From: Larix kaempferi
Taxonomy: Eukaryota; Streptophyta; Pinopsida; Pinales; Pinaceae
Length of the DNA stretch: 64,000 nucleotides
Assembly (NCBI GenBank): GCA_027924585.1
Contig: BSBM01001929.1
Coordinates: 1,054,001-1,118,000 of the forward strand
Direction of reading: 5' to 3'
This document shows positions 1 through 11,338 of this stretch, piece after piece. Position 1 is the stretch's first letter. Each line of letters opens with the position of its first letter. Both the position numbers and the translations under genes were made by a program. Below the pieces are notes generated by a model, which was not told where the DNA came from, ran no database searches, and saw nothing but the letters and a program-made list of their open reading frames with translations.

Positions 1-2
1 TT

Positions 3-1175
3 GGACATTATTTCTACAGTAAAGAAAATAAAGCAGTGATAAAGAGGGGTAAGAAGAGAAGCAGGGATCAAGGTGGATTAGAAGTATCTGTTCCAAATCA
101 AATAATATGGGATCAGAAAACAAATGATCCCCAGACAGGAGCAATTGAGATAGTTGCAGCCTTAGGGGCATTTGCTGGTTCAAACCTTGATTCAGTCCAA
201 ATACTGAATAGGGAGATTGATCAGAAGAAGGAATAATTGGAAAGGCTTGAAGAAGAGCTAGTAAATACCAAGGAAGAACATGAGATTTATATTATTGATC
301 TCAGGAGGATATGGGGAGGCAGGTTAGAGGATTTGGAGTGAAGCAATACCTCTCTTCACGCTGAACTTCGTAACGTACAAGTTGAGAATTATGCCAATAC
401 ACAGAAGATAGCCTTACTGGGAAAGAAATGTGAGGATGCAACTGCAAGTGCAGACTCTTCTCGTTTCTCTAAGTTTTCACCCCAGGAATTTAAGGATTTG
501 GCCCTTCAAGTCAACGAAGAGCATCATAAATTACTGGAGTAGCTATTTTACACCCTAGATGAGATTAGGGAAACTCATATGACTTTTGGTAAAATGTATG
601 GTGCCCTTGAAGAGTAGAAATCCAAAAGGCTGCAAGCTTCCCAGTCAAGTCAAAACATTGGTGAGTGGCAGAGGTATATCAAGTACATACTAGAAGACAT
701 CCCCATTCTTAACAGTTTTCAGTTCAAGAAAATCAGAGCTGCATTGAATACTTGGCTTGATCTTAATGAATCAGTTGAAGACATTCTTAAGAAACCACAG
801 GCTATGTGTAGCAGGCGATGGTATGCAGCAGATAACATCATGGAATTGCTACAGTTCTCAGCCTTGGAGCTCATTGAAGATTCTTTCCCACCTAAGTTGA
901 TGGTTGAGCAAGTCGAACGCAGGTGTGAGGAAGCTAAGGAGAAAATTCAGCGCCTTGAGGAGGTCAAGATTGATGATGTGGATCAATTAATTAGGAAACC
1001 GGTCACCATGGAAGGAAAAATCCACATTTTCATCTGTATTTGGCATAAGTTAGCTAAAAATGAAATGGAAACATTCGTATGTAATTCCCAGCTGGGGCTT
1101 GAGTCAGCTAAATATCCGAATGTGGATGAGTTGTTAGAGATTTGGGACAAATGGCAAGTTTTTCTGGGCCATTAG
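3..1175 (+). pseudogene. C-terminal part of the LTR-encoded ORF (5' LTR copy)
   Basis: One frame runs from the window edge to a TAG at 1173. It holds in-frame stops TAA 234, TGA 339, TAG 540 and TAG 615. The conceptual product has a basic patch (KKRSRD), then a Lys/Glu/Leu-rich coiled-coil-like stretch after about residue 80, and ends in a segment with WDKWQVFLGH. The same frame exists in the 3' LTR at 20051-21223, where it continues upstream into a much longer former ORF. The TGA and both TAG codons are shared by the two LTRs; TAA 234 is private to this copy. No function is recognised. There is no reason to start at an internal codon; the true start lies upstream of the window. Confidence 0.7.
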
Positions 1176-1238
1176 TTTTAGTTTGATTTTTTAACCCCGG
1201 TTTGTGGGAATTTACTGTTTGTATTATTTTGTAACTCT

Positions 1239-1246
1239 TATATAAA
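1239..1246 (+). promoter_or_regulatory. TATA box of gypsy-1 5' LTR
   Basis: TATATAAA followed by gaggtg, 64 bp after the end of the LTR ORF and about 0.9 kb before the LTR end. The same motif is at 21287-21294 in the 3' LTR. It places the ORF in U3 and predicts transcription from about 1270. Confidence 0.6.
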
Positions 1247-2148
1247 GAGGTGATCCCTCGTAGAGAATGGGATGGAATTTGGAGGAAAAAATCAGTAGGA
1301 GAGGCTAGCTATACTCTGTTTGATACAAGGGTTGTAATTTCTTACAAACTTTCATTATTACAGTCAAGGTATTCCCAGGTTTTCTTTTGTCTATTGATCG
1401 AGTTTATTTGATGAATGTGATTTTACTCCAGATTGCTTATCAAATGCTGCTTAAATCTTTTGCAATTTATTAAGCACAGTGATCTATAGTTCTGGTTTAT
1501 CTTTGCTAATGATCTGTGTGTTCATGAGGTTTTGAAAGAGTTTCTTCAATTAAAACTTTTAAATTAACAAATGGTTTTCTTAAATTAAACTTTGAAAGAG
1601 TTTTGAAAGAGTTTCTGCAAATGGTTTTCTCAGTAAACTATAATTGATGTTAATTTTTCAATTAACATATCAGTTACAAGTTAAATCATGAATGCATGTA
1701 ACCCTCAACTTGCTATTGATTCATTTTCATTGGTTAGTGGAGTTAATTTGGGCAAATAAGTAATAAGCCATTTAACATTTCTGTTAAGTTGATGAACAAT
1801 ACTTATTTATTTTCATATCAAGTTGACCTGCACTTATCTCAAGACACCTTCTAAGAGTAGATATAACTTAGTTTAGATTCTTTTAAGTAGATTTGTGTTT
1901 ACAGACCTTTTTACACTTTCTTTTCTTCATTAGAAAATTGATCCCTTGGATCAAAAACTTACCAACTCATAGAGTGCCAGCGGAGGCCGAATATACGTGG
2001 GAGATTACTATACCAAACAGGCCGGTGATAGAAATGTCCTTGCGTATGACCTTTTAAAGCCTTTCAGTCTGGGTTTTCCCCCTCTGTTGAGAGCTTGGGA
2101 ACCCATTCCAGCACCTCGCACACCCTGTACACCCGAGGCCTCAACAAA

Positions 2149-2166
2149 TGGTGCTAGAAGGAGGGC
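2149..2166 (+). other. Primer-binding site of gypsy-1
   Basis: TGGTGCTAGAAGGAGGG begins two bases after the LTR end. The TGG start fits pairing with the CCA end of a tRNA. I cannot assign the tRNA species by eye. Confidence 0.6.
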
Positions 2167-2240
2167 CTAAAACAAAATATGCCTAACAAAGTACCAATAA
2201 ACCTCCTCCAACAAGAATACTGATTGTCACCCGTAGCCAC

Positions 2241-4097
2241 ATGCAGGCATCTACTTCTGTTGAGCAACCGGTGCAACATCTCAATACTATCCCCACCACC
2301 TCTACAACTCGCCGAGATCCTAGAACAGGAGATATTATCATTATATCACCCACTAGGGGACCTATATCACTTGAACAGATACTCAAAAGTTCTAGTGACA
2401 ACGCTGTTAGGTTACAGCAGAGGATCGCTGAAGAAAGAAATCAAGGATTAGCAGCAATTCACCAAGAAAACACTAATCCATAGGAAAATATTCAAGATAA
2501 TCAAGATACTCAAAATTCAGCTGAGCAGAATACTGAGCGAAATAATTCATCAGACCAACAACAATTCCCTGAATTTGATCTTGATTTATTATTTAGTGAA
2601 ACAAAACAAGTCTCACACACTACTATTTCAGGTGGACCACTACCCTCTCCTCCTTCATCATCATCTTCGTCATTTGAAAGTGAACACTCCTCTAGATCTT
2701 CATCTGAAGAAGAAGAAGAACAACCTATGGCTAGGGAAGGCCAAAACAGACCTTGGCTTGACCAAGATATTGTATTTATAATTGGGGATCAACATAGATT
2801 GCCTAAAAACCCTTAGAAATGGCTTCATAAGTTCAATCCAGATGATAAGTCACCTGCATTAGATCATATCAAAACTTTTATGCAGGCCATTAGACTTAGG
2901 ATTGTTTTCCATGAAGATGTGATTTGCAGACTATTCCCTTACACATTTGAAGGAAAGGCATCCACATGGTATTTTTCCTTAGAAGCCAGAACCATAACCT
3001 CTTGGGATGAGTTTGAAAAACTATTTATCCATAAATTTGGGGATGATAAAACTCCACAAGATCTAGTCTTAGAATTGTCTTCTATGAAGATGAGAGGTAA
3101 AGAAAGGGTCAAAGACTACAATCAGATATTTTCTTATCTAAAGAATAGAATCCCTGCCACTGTTCTTCCTGCAGAAGAAATTTTGGTTGCCTATTATGAA
3201 AAGGGATTATCTGTCCCTATTGCAATGTGGGTCAAAAGGGCACACAAAGACAACTTGTTTGAAGCTTATGCTGAATCCATTCAAGTTGAAAAGGATATCT
3301 ATTTCCTAAAAGACAATCCTGAGGCTTTATAAGAACAACCTTATACATCCAGAAAGAAAACTGATAATGCTCCCAAGCCCACTATCCAAAACAAAGATGC
3401 CTTTGAAATGACTGACATCAAGAAGTTTCTCCAGAAAATGTCAAATGAGATGGTTGATTTAAAAAAGAGTAACAATGAAAATCAAAATAATAACAGAGGT
3501 TTTGCAAGGCCACCTTTCAGGAGACCTTACCAACCTCCCCAAAATCCACCACCTCTTCATCCTAATGAAGGGCTAACATCTGAAGAAATTTATTCTATCT
3601 TCAAAGCTTTGGCCACAAAATCACAAAATGCCCCTAAACGTTCTGAAGATCAAACAAACCAAGATCCACAGTTACCAGAACAAGGAGAAGAAGAAGAGGA
3701 TCCACAGATTAACACTATAAGCTATTTTTATAAACTCCCAATGAATGAAGAAGAAGAAGAACCTGAGACAGTTTTCAATGTTCAACACCCTTACAATACT
3801 AGATCAAGATGAAAACCCTCTCAGGAACCTTCACCTTCAACAGCAACTCCCAACAAAAGTAAAACTGTTCCTCAGAAAGATACAGTCATTCTTGAAATGG
3901 AGTACAGTTTAGCTGAAGATTTGAAAAGAGTTAAAGCAAATATTTCTTTGTTTGAACTTCTGAAAATCCCTTCTATGAGGGATTCTTTACCTAAAAGTAT
4001 GATAATCAAATAACCAAGGGAATCACAAAACAATAACTTAGACTCTTTTACCAAACCAGAAGATCATAAATCTGGAAGCAAGAGGACACCTCCTTTC
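2241..4097 (+). pseudogene. gag: gypsy-1 gag
   Basis: Capsid polyprotein of a Ty3/Gypsy element. ATG at 2241 is the first in-frame start after the primer site. A low-complexity Ser/Glu-rich N-terminus (about residues 80-180) precedes a retrotransposon gag domain at about 2800-3330, with the hallmark FEGKASTWYFSL, then the ITSWDEFEKLF motif. A Pro/Arg/Asn-rich region follows (3480-3560), then acidic Glu runs. I see no CCHC zinc knuckle. The single frame is broken by TAG 2481, TAG 2814, TAA 3330, TGA 3810 and TAA 4011. It continues in frame into the protease domain, so gag and pol were probably one polyprotein. Confidence 0.82.
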
Positions 4098-4216
4098 TTG
4101 CTTACCTTTCAAATCTTCAACAGGAATGTACACAATTGCATGATAGATTCAGGTGCTACTTCCAATGTGATGCCCCTGTCTGTCTGGAGGAAATTAAATG
4201 CCACTTGGGAACCCTA
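4098..4216 (+). pseudogene. gypsy-1 aspartic protease, N-terminal half
   Basis: Retroviral-type aspartic protease that would process the polyprotein. The catalytic motif DSGATSNVMP lies at about 4147-4176 and is intact. The frame is the same as gag. It is cut at 4216 by copia-1; the last five bases (CCCTA) are the target site and recur at 11334-11338, after which the protease frame continues. Confidence 0.82.
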
Positions 4217-4786
4217 TGTTGATGTATATGTAACTTCGGAATGTATTTTATTGTACTCCTATAGAGATGTATTATTCCTCTATACAGAAGTGTCGTCATT
4301 TGTATTGACAAGTGTCGCAAGTGGTGTAACTTGATGATGGGTTATTAGACCACCTAGTAGAGGGGTCGGCCCATATTTTGTAACCTGGGGCTATTAGGCT
4401 GAGTTAGACAAGTCGGACCCATAGGTTTATTAGGATGCTCATAACAAGTATAAATAGAGAGCATGATCTCTCTATTTGATCATCTCATTATTCACTTGTA
4501 CATCACTCGGAAAGTGGCGCACTAGTTAAGGAGGAGGAGGAGCTGCTAGTAGAAAACTATCTCTTGTACTTTGGTTGTACCTTGGTTGTATCATTGATCT
4601 TTCTATCTTTGAGGAAGTTGTGGGGTTTTTCACCTTTATGGTTTTCCCCAGTGAAACTCTGTGTGTCTATTGTCTCATGTGTTTGCTTGGTGTGATTGAT
4701 ATGCATTGTTATACTTGATATGTTGTACATGTTATTCTCTCAGTAAAGATCCTAGAGTATATTGAATTAATGCTCAAAAATTAACA
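4217..4786 (+). repeat. 5' LTR of copia-1
   Basis: Begins TGTTGATGTATATG and ends AAATTAACA directly before the primer site. It matches 10752-11333 but lacks 13 bp near 4245, a deletion at a short repeated gtatt word. TATAAATA lies at 4449. Confidence 0.95.
4449..4456 (+). promoter_or_regulatory. TATA box of copia-1 5' LTR
   Basis: TATAAATA followed by gagag; the same motif sits at 10997-11004 in the 3' LTR and in matching places in the copia-2 LTRs. Confidence 0.6.
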
Positions 4787-4799
4787 TGGTATCAGAGCT
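4787..4799 (+). other. Primer-binding site of copia-1 (initiator Met tRNA type)
   Basis: TGGTATCAGAGCT directly follows the LTR end. This is the usual plant copia site complementary to the 3' end of tRNA-Met. Confidence 0.9.
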
Positions 4800-5360
4800 T
4801 CCCTGAGAAGAAGACATTGTGCAGTGGCGAAAACTAGTGTTTCTTGTTTATTGGGTTTCTCTCCACGGTTTTTGGAAAAGCAGTAAGGTAGATTGACTCT
4901 ACTCATCAAGGAGAATCTATCTGTCCAATTAGAATTCAATTCTGAGCACTTTCAGTTTTGGCCCTAAACATTAGGGTTTCCTCAAAAATAGAAATTTTTG
5001 AAATTTGAAGACATAGCTGGAAGCTCCTTGGAAAAATCGAAGTTTAGAGCTTTGGATTGAGATTTTTGGTTGGGTGAAGCTCCGGGAAACTCAAAACCTA
5101 ATTCAAGGTCATCCCAGTGAATCTAGGAAGACTTAAAGGCATTTCCGAAGGGTGAAACTTTGCAGATCTCAAATTCTGAATATACTAGGATGATCAGCTC
5201 ATTAAGGCGCATCTTTTTATCCTTTCAGAATTTTGAAATTCGCATTTTGAATTTTTAGGGTTTCTCTGACAAACCCTAATCCGACACCAGATCCAGTTTT
5301 CAACAAATCAAGTGGTAAGATCCAAATCTTTTCTATTTCCATTTGAAGTAATCTTTAAAG
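4800..5360 (+). other. Untranslated leader of copia-1
   Basis: About 560 bp between primer site and gag start without a reading frame. It is related to the copia-2 leader (35306-36445), which is about twice as long through internal duplication. GTAAG at 5313 could be a splice donor (see findings). Confidence 0.6.
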
Positions 5361-5828
5361 ATGTCTCACCACACCAAGATTGAAGATAATCTTGAAGGGG
5401 TTGATAACTTCCGAGCATGGAAGTATAGGATTGGGTTAATCCTGGAAGAAAATGAGTTGGACTCATACATAAGCTCTGAGGTCCCTATCCCAAGGGGAGA
5501 AGAGGCTAAATCCCTTCATAAGAAGAACTTGGTCAAAGCAAAGAGGATCATTGTTGATTCTATCAAGGACCATCTCATCCCACATGTGTCATCTCTGAAG
5601 ACACCCAAACAGATGTTTGATTCCCTGACCAAGCTATTTGAAGGGAAGAACATAAATCGGAAGATGACCTTGCGAAACCAATTGAAAGGGGTAAAACTTC
5701 AGAATGGAGAGACCATTCAATCCTATTTCTCTAAGGTCTCTCAGATCAAGGAACGACTCAAAGCTGTGGACGAGGTAGTAAATAATGGTGAAGTTTTTAT
5801 GACCACATTGAATGGCCTACCTAGCTGA
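5361..5828 (+). pseudogene. gag: copia-1 gag, N-terminal part
   Basis: Copia nucleocapsid precursor of the plant UBN2/gag type: the N-terminus carries DNFRAWKYRIGLILEEN, then the helical gag core with FEGKNINRKMTLRNQL and IQSYFSKVSQI. ATG 5361 is the natural start after the leader. The frame is stopped by TGA at 5826, inside a segment where copia gag normally continues (PSxWDSF), and resumes in the same frame downstream. Confidence 0.88.
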
Positions 5829-6332
5829 TGGGATTCTTTTATCCAAGGAAGCTGTGCAAGAAAGAAACTAATCTCCTTCAGTAGACTATGGGAATAATGC
5901 TCTCAAGAAGAAGAAAGTCTTGTGGCACGAGAAGAAAATATGGGGAATGAATATCAAGCTCTCACAGCTCACACCAAGAAAAGGAAGCCCAAGAGAGAGC
6001 CATCTCACTTCAAGAAATCTCCACACCACCACAAAGAAAGGAGAATATGTTTCACCTACAATGAGAAGGGACACATTGCTATAAATTGTCCCAAGAACAA
6101 AAAGGACAACAACAACTTCAACAACAAGAAGAAGAACAACAAAAGGAGATATCATGCTCATGCTACTAAGGATGATGAACCTCCCAAGAAGAAGGCTAGA
6201 GCAGAAAGTGATGATTCATCAAGTGAAGATGAATATGTTCTAATATCCGCTCTAACAGGTACTATCTCTCCTGGATGTAATGATTGGTTAATTGACAGTG
6301 GGCCTTCTAAACACATGATTGGGTTTAAATAA
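5829..6332 (+). pseudogene. copia-1 gag C-terminus, zinc knuckle and protease start
   Basis: Same frame as the gag start, with stops TAA about 5907 and TAA 6330. It holds a damaged CCHC zinc knuckle, CFTYNEKGHIAINC at about 6050-6091, in which the second Cys is Tyr. A Lys/Asn-rich basic stretch follows, then the protease motif IDSGPSKHM at 6292-6318, where the usual Ala/Thr after DSG is Pro. Both changes would be expected to harm function, which fits a dead element. Confidence 0.85.
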
Positions 6333-8162
6333 TCTTTTATAAATCTATCTGAACATGAATCACCACATAAGGTGAAACTTGGGGATGATTATCAATACCC
6401 TATCAAAGGAAGTGGGGAAGCCTCCTACAACCTAGACTCTGGAAAGTCTTTAAAGATGAAAGATGTGTTATTTGTACTTGGGCTCAAGAAGAACTTACTC
6501 TCCATATCTGGATTAGATGCAAAAGGCATGAGGGTTGCATTGGTAGATGGCCAAGTTCTAATGTGGCCAAAGGGTAAAACTATTGATGATGCAGTAGTGA
6601 TTGGAGAACAAGAGGGAGGATTGTACAAATTGAAGGGACAACCTGAACATGCCATGGTACATGAATCCATGGAGCCAAGTGAACTTTGGGATAGAAGGCT
6701 TGCACATGTACACTACAGAGCACTACCAATTTCAAGCAAATTTGTAGAAGGTCTTCCTGAAATCAATTCAAAGCATGAAGGTGTTTGCAAAGGATGTGCA
6801 AAAGGAAAGAACATTAAGAAGGAATTTCCAAGCAGTGAAAGCAAAGCAAAAGGAATTTTGCAGATTATCCGCTCTGATGTATGCGAACCAATGTCATCCA
6901 GTTATATGAGTGGGTACGTATACTATGTCTCTTTCATTGATGATTTCTCTAGGAAGACTTGGGTTTATTTATTGAAGAACAAAGATGATGTATTTGACAA
7001 GTTCAAGGAATTCAAAACCTCGATGGAAAATCAAACTAATAAGAAGATAAAGACATTCAGATCCGACAATGGCGGAGAATTCACTTCAGGTGATTTCAAG
7101 AAACTATGCAGTGATTCAGGGATTAAGAGGGAGTTGACTGCTCCCTACAATCCACAACAGAATGGAGTTGCAGAAAGAAAGAACAGAACAATCATGGAGG
7201 CAGCATGGGCAATGTTGCATGACCAGGATCTGCCTATGCATCTATGGGCAGAAGCAGCTAGGATATTTGTTTATGTGCAGAACAGAACACCTCACAAGAT
7301 ATTGGAAAACAAGACACCAGAAGAAGTCTTCACCGGTAAGAAACCTGAGGTCAGCCATCTCAGGATATTTGGTTGTCCAGTATACACACATGTTCCAAAG
7401 GAAAAGAGGACAAAGCTAGATCCTTCAGGAAAGAAGGGTATCTTTGTGGGGTACAGTGAAAGCTCGAAGGCTTACAGAATATACTTTCCAGGGGTCAAAA
7501 GGATTGATGTCAGCAAGGATGTAACATTTGATGAAAACTCAGCTTTCATCAACTCAAGAAAGGCACCTGTTGAAGATCATGAAGAACCAAAGGAAAACAG
7601 ATTTCAAGACACCACCATGAATGAAGCAATTCCAAAAGCAGATCGTGAAGTTGAAGATCCACAAAGACCTGTAGATCCACCCGGTGAGAATAACTTTCAC
7701 AAGAGGAAACCTGCATGGGCTAGAGAGCTCATTCAAGATGCAGAAAGGTATGGCATTCTAGAAGAAGAACACATAGCACGAAAGAGAACTAGATCTCATA
7801 CCAGTTATGTTGCCTTACTCTGTGACATTATGAACAAAGAACCTTCCAGTTATGAGGAAGCAGCAGAAAAGAAAGAATGGAAGGATGCCATGATCAAAGA
7901 ATATCAGTCGATCATGAAGAATGATGTTTGGGATGTGGTCCCAAGACCTGAAGGGAAGTCTGTTGTGACTTCCAAGTGGATCTACAAGATCAAACATGAT
8001 GCAGATGGCAGCATAGAGAAATACAAAGTGAGATTTGTAGCTCATGGCTTCTCTCAAAAAGAAGGGATTGATTATGAAGAAACTTTTGCTCTTGTAGTCA
8101 GGTACACTTCCATTAGAACAGTACTTTCTCTGGCTGCAGCGATGAAATGGAAGATACACTAG
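6333..8162 (+). pseudogene. pol: copia-1 protease C-terminus, integrase and RT start
   Basis: A 596-codon open stretch begins at 6372. In order: rest of protease; the integrase HHCC zinc module, in which the first His is Asp (LWDRRLAH) while CKGC is intact; the integrase core with D (SDVCEP, about 6880), D (RSDNGGEF, about 7063) and E (PQQNGVAERKN, about 7155-7185), all present; then the linker with IFGCPVYTHVPKEKR; then the start of RT (YKVRFVAHGFSQKEGIDYEET). The open stretch ends at TAG 8160, where copia normally has Gln (IHQMDVKTAFLN), and the frame goes on unchanged. Confidence 0.92.
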
Positions 8163-9383
8163 ATGGATGTCAAGACAGCTTTCTTGAATTGTGTAGTCGA
8201 AGAGGAAGTGTATGTGGAGCAGCCACTCAGTTTTGAGACACATGACAGAGAGACATATGTGTGCAGGTTGAAGAAAGTCGTGTATGGCTTGAAGCAAGCT
8301 CCTAGGACTTGGTATGGTAGGATGAACATCTTTTTATCTAGTTTGGGCTTTACCAAGGGTAAAGAAGACTCTAACCTTTACTACAAGGTTGAGGAAGGAA
8401 ATCCTGTGATGCTACTCTTGTATGTGGATGACCTATTTGTAACATGTGAAGATAGTTTGATTGTTGATACCAAGAGGAAGCTTGTTGCCAAGTTTGAGAT
8501 GAAGGACTTGGGAATGATGCACTATTTTCTAGGTATGGAGGTGTGGCAGAGTGCAGATGGGATCTTCCTTGGACAAGGGAAGTATGCAGTAGATATCCTA
8601 AAGAGGTTCAGGATGATGGACTGCAAGGCCATGGCTACACCTATGGCATCGAACATGAAGCTTCTGTGTGATGCTTCATCTGAGCCGGTTGATGTAACTA
8701 TGTATCGTCAGATGATTGGGTCCTTGATGTACCTGACGAACACGAGACCAGATATTTGCTTTGCGGTGAACACATTGAGCCAGTTCCTGACAGATCCGAG
8801 AGGTGTTCACCTGGTTGTTGTAAAGCATATTCTGAGGTACCTGAAGGGTACGGTTGATTATGGGCTCAAGTATGATGCGAATCAAAAGTTTAACCTGCAG
8901 GGTTATGTTGATTCAGATTGGGAAAGTAGTGTTGCAGATAGGAAGAGCACATCTGGGTGTTGCTTCAGTATGGGATCAGGTGTGTTCTCTTGGTTTAGCA
9001 GGAAGCAGTCCTGCGTAACATTGAGTACAACCGAAGCAGAGTATGTTGCAGCTAGTTCTTCCAGTTGTGAGGCAGTATGGCTCTGGAAGCTACTGTCTGA
9101 GTTATTTGATCTCCCGTTGGAGGCTACTGGTATCTTTTGTGACAACCAGAGCTGTGTGAAGCTGTCTAAGAACCCAGTGTTCCACAACAGGTCGAAGCAC
9201 ATCGAGATCAAATATCATTATATCAAGGATATGGTGCATAGAGGAACAGTGAAGCTCCTGTATGTTGCAATAGATGAGCAGGTTGCAGATGTGCTGACGA
9301 AGCCACTAGCCAGAGTGAAGTTCGAGTACTTCAGAGAGAGGCTTGGTGTTCTTCATATTGATGACACTTCGAGGAAGAAGTGA
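8163..9383 (+). pseudogene. pol: copia-1 reverse transcriptase and RNase H
   Basis: A 406-codon continuation of the polyprotein after TAG 8160. RT motifs: MDVKTAFLN, YGLKQAPRTWY, catalytic LLYVDDLF (about 8415-8438), MKDLGMMHYFLGMEVW. RNase H: ADRKSTSGCCF, TEAEYVAAS with its Glu, and CDNQSCVKLS with its Asp, then the KHIEIKYHYI and VLTKPLARVKFEYF end typical of plant copia. It stops at TGA 9381. Apart from the TAG at its start this half is undamaged, so divergence is slight. Confidence 0.93.
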
Positions 9384-9500
9384 TGGACACATTTGCTGAA
9401 GCCATTCCAAGCATGGTGAGAGGAGGATCCTTCACATGGATATGGATGTAAGCGTTGGATGATGAGCATCAGGACGATGCTCCAGTTACTGCTCTGTATA

Positions 9501-9700
9501 TGCATCATGTTGGATGCTTGGTATGATCAGTTGGATCATGTATATGTATATGCATCATGTTGGATGCTTGTTATGATTAGTTGGATGATGTATATGTATA
9601 TGCATCATGTTGGATGCTTGTCATGATCAGTTGGATCATGTATATGTATATGCATCATGTTGGATGCTTGTTATGATCAGATGGATCATTTATTTATGTA
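9501..9700 (+). repeat. 50-bp tandem repeat, four copies (copia-1 3' UTR)
   Basis: TGCATCATGTTGGATGCTTG recurs at 9501, 9551, 9601 and 9651, an exact 50-bp period. Degenerate catcaggatgatcatg words continue to about 9940. Non-coding. Confidence 0.92.
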
Positions 9701-9949
9701 TGTATCAGGCGGATACATTGTATGATCACGTAGATCATGTATGATATGTATCAGGTATGCATCAGGTGGATGCATTGTATGATCAGGATGATCATGGATC
9801 ATGAGCTTCAGGATGTTGCTCCAGATGATATGTATCAAGATGATGCTATGATGATCATCAGGATGATCATGTGTTGATGTACATCAAGACGATGCATGGA
9901 GAGTATCAGGATGATACTCTATGGCCATGGACAGCTTGTGCAGATAAGC

Positions 9950-10500
9950 ATATAATCTATCCCTGGGAGGTTTGCAGATAGTCTTTCGAGGTTTTTCCTA
10001 TGGCATGTAATGTGGCCCTGGGATATCTGGAAAACGCTCTTTCTAGGTTTTTCTTTGGGAGGACATATAATCCATCCCTAAGAGATCCGACAGGTAGAGT
10101 TGTGTGCTCGTAACAGCCTTGGATGCTCTTTCGAGGTTTTGTCCTATGGCATGTAATGTGCTCCTAGGAGATCCGACAGGTAGAGCTGAGTGCTCGTAAC
10201 AGCCTGGGATGCTACAGCCAAGTTTTTCCATGACCACGTGTAATATGCTCCTGGGAGATCCGACAGGTAGAGTCGTGTGCTAGTAACAGCCTGGGATGCT
10301 ACAGCCAGGTTTTGTGGTGAGATCACATGTAATGTGCTCCTAGGAGATCCGACAGGTAGAGCTGTGTGCTCGTAATAGCCTGGATGCTACAGCTAGGTTT
10401 TGTGATGGGTTCACATGTAATGTGCTCCTAGGAGATCCGACAGGTAGAGCTGAGTGCTCGTAACAGCCTAGGATGTTTCAGCCAGGTTTTGTGATGCACG
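9950..10500 (+). repeat. ~88-bp tandem repeat array (copia-1 3' UTR)
   Basis: GATCCGACAGGTAGAG recurs at about 10084, 10169, 10257, 10346 and 10434 (period 85-89 bp), with one or two weaker units before. The same array occurs in copia-2 at 27690-28215 on the other strand. Open frames inside it are by-products of the repeat. Confidence 0.92.
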
Positions 10501-10742
10501 TAATAAGTCCTAAGGATTCCACAGTATGGCCAGTGATGATGAAGACCTACAGATGGTGGGCCTACATCCATTATGAAAAAGGACTGGCTCTATAGAACTT
10601 CCTATGACGAGTAGATTGTAGATTGATTGAGATAGCAGCAGCAATGACGATGACGATGATTCGAGGATGATGATTTGTTGATGATGATCCAAAGAAGAAG
10701 ACTTGTGCTAGCAGATCTGTGTCGAGAAATACCTTCCTAGTT

Positions 10743-10751
10743 AAGAGGGAG
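10743..10751 (+). other. Polypurine tract of copia-1
   Basis: AAGAGGGAG immediately before the 3' LTR; primes plus-strand synthesis. The copia-2 equivalent is at 27455-27464 on the minus strand. Confidence 0.85.
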
Positions 10752-11333
10752 TGTTGATGTATATGTAACTTCGGAATGTATTTCATCTATGTATTTTATT
10801 GTACTCCTATAGAGATGTATTATTCCTCTATACGGAAGTGTCGTCATTTGTATTGACAAGTGTCGCAAGTGGTGTAACTTGCTGATGGGTTATTAGACCA
10901 CCTAGTAGAAGGGTCGGCCCGAATTATGTAACCTCGGGTTATTAGGCTGAGTTAGACAAGTCGGCCCCATAGGTTTATTAGGCTGCTCAGAACAAGTATA
11001 AATAGAGATTAGGATCTCTCTATTTGATCATCTCATTATTCACTTGTACATCACTCGGAAAGTGGCGCACTAGTTAAGGAGGAGGAGGAGATGCTAGTAG
11101 AAGACTATCTCTTGTACTTTGGTTGTACCTTGGTTGTATCATTGCTCTTTCTATCTCTGAGGAAGTTGTGGGGTTTTTCACCTTTATGGTTTTCCCCAGT
11201 GAAACTCTGTGTGACTATTGTCTCATGTGTTTGCTTGGTGTGATTGATATGCATTGTTATACTTGATATGATGTACATGTTATTATCTCAGTAAAGATCC
11301 TAGAGTATATTGAATTAATGCTCAAAATTAACA
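10752..11333 (+). repeat. 3' LTR of copia-1
   Basis: 582 bp, TGTTGATG...TTAACA, followed by the target duplication CCCTA and then gypsy-1 protease sequence. TATA box at 10997-11004. Confidence 0.95.
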
Positions 11334-11338
11334 CCCTA

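Larger units (their letters stand above)
1..2146 (+). repeat. 5' LTR of gypsy-1, right part (U3 end, R, U5)
   Basis: This stretch matches 20049-22145, with a net 49 bp missing from the 3' copy, mainly near 21610. The LTR ends in the dinucleotide CA of ctcaaca at 2146, two bases before the primer-binding site. U3 here carries the C-terminal part of a former reading frame (to 1175), followed by a TATA box at 1239, so R-U5 is about 0.9 kb. The left end is not in the window, so total LTR length cannot be read here. Confidence 0.9.
4217..11333 (+). mobile_element. Copia LTR retrotransposon copia-1 (Ty1/Copia), nested in gypsy-1
   Basis: Complete 7.1-kb element bounded by TG...CA LTRs of 570 and 582 bp and a perfect 5-bp target duplication CCCTA (4212-4216 and 11334-11338). 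It has a Met-tRNA primer site, one gag-pol frame in Ty1/Copia order (gag, protease, integrase, RT, RNase H), a repeat-rich 3' untranslated region and a polypurine tract. It is inactive: four in-frame stops plus altered key residues. I count about 20-25 substitutions between its LTRs, so it is old but still well preserved. Confidence 0.95.

Noticed and set aside
5361-9383. copia-1 as an intact autonomous element
   Set aside because: Four in-frame stops (5826, about 5907, 6330, 8160) and altered zinc-knuckle, protease and integrase residues.
9495-10500. Possible CRISPR-like array because of regular repeats
   Set aside because: Units are directly adjacent with no unique spacers, in a plant copia element.
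10043-10786. Several overlapping minus-strand open frames with repeated CYEH/LPVGSP-like peptides
   Set aside because: They are the reverse frames of the 88-bp non-coding minisatellite in the copia-1 3' UTR; the same happens at 27670-28331 in copia-2.
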